Position numbers and translations under genes: made by a program
Assembly: GCA_002343335.1 (NCBI GenBank)
Contig: DDSI01000046.1
Location: 1 to 5,886 of the forward strand
Source: Bacteriovoracaceae bacterium UBA2394
GTDB lineage: Bacteria > Bdellovibrionota > UBA2394
DNA length: 5,886 bases
Direction: 5' to 3'
Notes under the pieces: model-generated
The model's database searches: none
Told to the model about the DNA's origin: nothing
The model's input: only the letters and a program-made list of their open reading frames with translations
In this document: one piece after another, positions 4,425-5,886 of the stretch
How positions within the stretch are numbered: the first letter of the stretch is position 1
How the letters are laid out: each line of letters opens with the position of its first letter

Positions 4425-5816
4425 ATGACAGTCATCGCCGCATTATTCTCCGGAATTTCCGGAATTGCTACTAACGGATCTGCGCTTTCCATCTCGGGCG
4501 ACAATATCGCAAATATGTCCACGCCCGGATTTAAGGCCGCAGTGCCAGTCTTTGAATCTGCGCTTTCGCAACAAATCGGATCCGCCGAAATCGGTCTCGG
4601 GGGTCGGTTGGCCGGCTCGACCGCAAACTTCGGTCAAGGGGCCTTTAGTAACACCACGCGGGGAACGGACCTCGCGATTCAAGGTCGAGGATTCTTTATC
4701 GTAAATTCTGTGGCGGGTGAGGCCTTCTACACTCGCGCCGGAATCTTCGAACGAAATGGAAATGGAGACTTGGTCACCAGTGCCGGGGGCTTCGTGCTTC
4801 AAGGCTATTCGATTGATCCGACGACGGGCTCGGTTTCTGGAACATTGTCTGACATTAACATTCAGGCGATTTCAACTTCTCCTACGGCGACGAGCCAAGT
4901 GGTGTATCGAATCAATTTGAATTCTGAAACCACACTTGCATCCGGAGCGTTCGATGGAAGCAGTCATTCGGCGGCTGAAGGCTCCTCGGATTTCTCCACA
5001 TCGGTCACTGCGTTCGACTCACTTGGTAACACTCGAACGCTCGTCACCTATTTCCGTCATACGGATAACAACACGTGGACCTATCACACGTTGATTAATA
5101 ATACCGATTTGGCCACGAACGTTCAGTTCACAGGATCAGGGGCATCGACAGCGACCGTGATCTTAGAAGAAGGAACCTTAGTATTCTCGAACCAAGGGGG
5201 TTTCTCCACTAAGAGCCTAGTCGTTTCCGCAGGGTCCGCCACCTTGTATACGGGAGGGGCCAACATGACCGCTGCCGGATTCAAGTTAAGTGGATCGGCC
5301 CAGGGATTTTCTCAAGTGGCGTTGCAATGGGGCGGTGGTGCCGCGTCTATAACATCCTTCGAATTGGATTTTGGTCAAGCCACCGGCACAACCGCTTTGG
5401 TGACTCAGTATGCTTCGGCCTCCTCGGTGAACTCGATTACGCAAGACGGGGGTGCGCAAGGGGAATTGAACTCGATCGACTTCGACGAGGATGGAACCAT
5501 TTCAGGATCCTTCTCAAACGGTACAACTCGACCGCTATTTGCAGTTCCCCTCGCGGTGTTTGCGAACGAAGAAGGATTGCGTCGAGCAGGGAATAACTTG
5601 TTCGATGCCACGACGGACTCTGGAACGGCGCAAGTCGGTCTCGCGCAAACTGGGGGTCGAGGTGAGTTGCGACCCTTCGCGATCGAGCAATCGAACGTCG
5701 ACCTAGCGACGGAGTTCGTGAAGATCATCACGTATCAACGGGCGTTCCAAGCTTCTGCTCGAACGATTTCCACGGCAGCCGAGCTCTTACAAGATCTCGT
5801 AAACCTTGGAAGATAA
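4425..5816 (+). CDS. flgE: FlgE, flagellar hook protein
   Basis: 463 residues. The N-terminal rod/hook signature LFSGISGIATNGSALSISGD plus NIANMSTPGFK (residues 7-37) and the C-terminal IEQSNVDLATEFVKIITYQRAFQASARTISTAAELLQDLVNL (about 420-461, read in two parts) are the paired helices that form the hook inner core. Residues of about 78-135 (GTDLAIQGRGFFIV, FYTRAGIFERNGNGDLV, LQGY) match the D1 segment shared by FlgE, FlgF and FlgG. The middle (about 150-380) is Ser/Thr/Ala/Gly-rich and forms the surface-exposed D2/D3 region that varies between species. At 463 residues it exceeds the roughly 400-residue enteric protein. There is no cysteine, so the lysinoalanine cross-link of spirochaete hooks is not possible. 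The length, the position after flgD and the long variable middle argue for FlgE over FlgF or FlgG. The ATG at 4425 has AAGGA 8 nt upstream. That site lies inside a candidate switch structure. Confidence 0.93.
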   Translation: MTVIAALFSGISGIATNGSALSISGDNIANMSTPGFKAAVPVFESALSQQIGSAEIGLGGRLAGSTANFGQGAFSNTTRGTDLAIQGRGFFIVNSVAGEAFYTRAGIFERNGNGDLVTSAGGFVLQGYSIDPTTGSVSGTLSDINIQAISTSPTATSQVVYRINLNSETTLASGAFDGSSHSAAEGSSDFSTSVTAFDSLGNTRTLVTYFRHTDNNTWTYHTLINNTDLATNVQFTGSGASTATVILEEGTLVFSNQGGFSTKSLVVSAGSATLYTGGANMTAAGFKLSGSAQGFSQVALQWGGGAASITSFELDFGQATGTTALVTQYASASSVNSITQDGGAQGELNSIDFDEDGTISGSFSNGTTRPLFAVPLAVFANEEGLRRAGNNLFDATTDSGTAQVGLAQTGGRGELRPFAIEQSNVDLATEFVKIITYQRAFQASARTISTAAELLQDLVNLGR

Positions 5817-5829
5817 TGTTTTTTACATA

Positions 5830-5849
5830 GCGTCGGGTGACACCGACGC
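5830..5849. repeat. GC-rich hairpin 14 nt downstream of flgE
   Basis: GCGTCGG (5830-5836) and CCGACGC (5843-5849) form a perfect 7-bp stem around the loop GTGACA. There is no T-run after it; the T6 run (5819-5824) comes before. It is therefore not a standard intrinsic terminator. It could protect or help process the mRNA 3' end, or serve as a dyad binding site upstream of the next gene. Confidence 0.45.
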
Positions 5850-5860
5850 GGAAGATAGTG

Positions 5861-5886
5861 ATGCGATCTGGGTTGTCCTTATATAA
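5861..5886 (+). CDS. Possible start of the next gene (cut by the window end)
   Basis: ATG at 5861 has GGAAG (5850-5854) 6 nt upstream and stays open to the window edge, reading MRSGLSLY. A GTG directly before it (5858) is in the same frame. Eight codons are too few to identify a product, and an open frame this short is expected by chance. Confidence 0.2.

Noticed and set aside
4338..4425. Known riboswitch (c-di-GMP or preQ1 type) upstream of flgE
   Set aside because: I could not match the conserved core bases of either class. The region is explained better by the SD/anti-SD repeats.
4443..4802. 119-codon open frame on the - strand inside flgE
   Set aside because: It is wholly antisense to a well-matched flgE region, has no family resemblance, and starts without a ribosome binding site I could see. 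It is a shadow of flgE codon use.
1..5886. CRISPR array, insertion sequence, tRNA or rRNA gene
   Set aside because: No regularly spaced repeats, transposase motifs, terminal inverted repeats or structural RNA signatures were seen. The window is filled by flagellar genes.

Overview
This window is a stretch of a flagellar gene cluster with every gene on the + strand. In order it holds the 3' end of fliI (export ATPase), fliJ, a MotE-like exported protein, fliK (hook-length control), flgD (hook cap), a small conserved flagellar-operon protein of unknown role, and flgE (hook). The set is coherent: FliI/FliJ drive export of rod and hook substrates, FlgD caps and FlgE builds the hook, FliK measures it, and a MotE-like protein is expected to act on the periplasmic side of the motor.

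The organism is most likely a Gram-negative bacterium with moderate GC. The order fliI-fliJ-motE-fliK-flgD-(TIGR02530-type gene)-flgE differs from the enteric flgBCDEF layout. It resembles clusters I know from deltaproteobacteria and Bdellovibrio-like bacteria, spirochaetes and Firmicutes. FlgE has no cysteine, which argues against a spirochaete-type cross-linked hook. A Bdellovibrionota or deltaproteobacterial origin is my best guess, by inference only.

The layout is compact. fliI/fliJ overlap by 4 nt (GTGA) and fliK/flgD by 4 nt (ATGA). fliJ and motE overlap by 62 to 101 nt, depending on the motE start. The gene after flgD begins 4 nt after its stop and takes its ribosome binding site from the flgD 3' end. 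No gene-free stretch exceeds 300 nt. The only gaps are 1464-1561 (98 nt), 4316-4424 (109 nt) and the 70 nt after flgE.

The most unusual region is the 109-nt gap before flgE. The 9-mer GAAGGAAGT occurs twice (4338-4346, and 4411-4419 as the flgE Shine-Dalgarno), and its exact reverse complement lies between the copies (4381-4389). The middle element can pair with only one copy at a time, which is the geometry of a translational switch. The upstream copy is well placed to start a 15-codon leader ORF (TTG start, 4350-4397) that runs through the anti-SD. The same stretch carries two 11-bp dyads of the form GTC-TTR-GAC, centred 21 bp apart. This is a candidate uncharacterised control element for hook protein synthesis, and it rests on sequence pattern alone.
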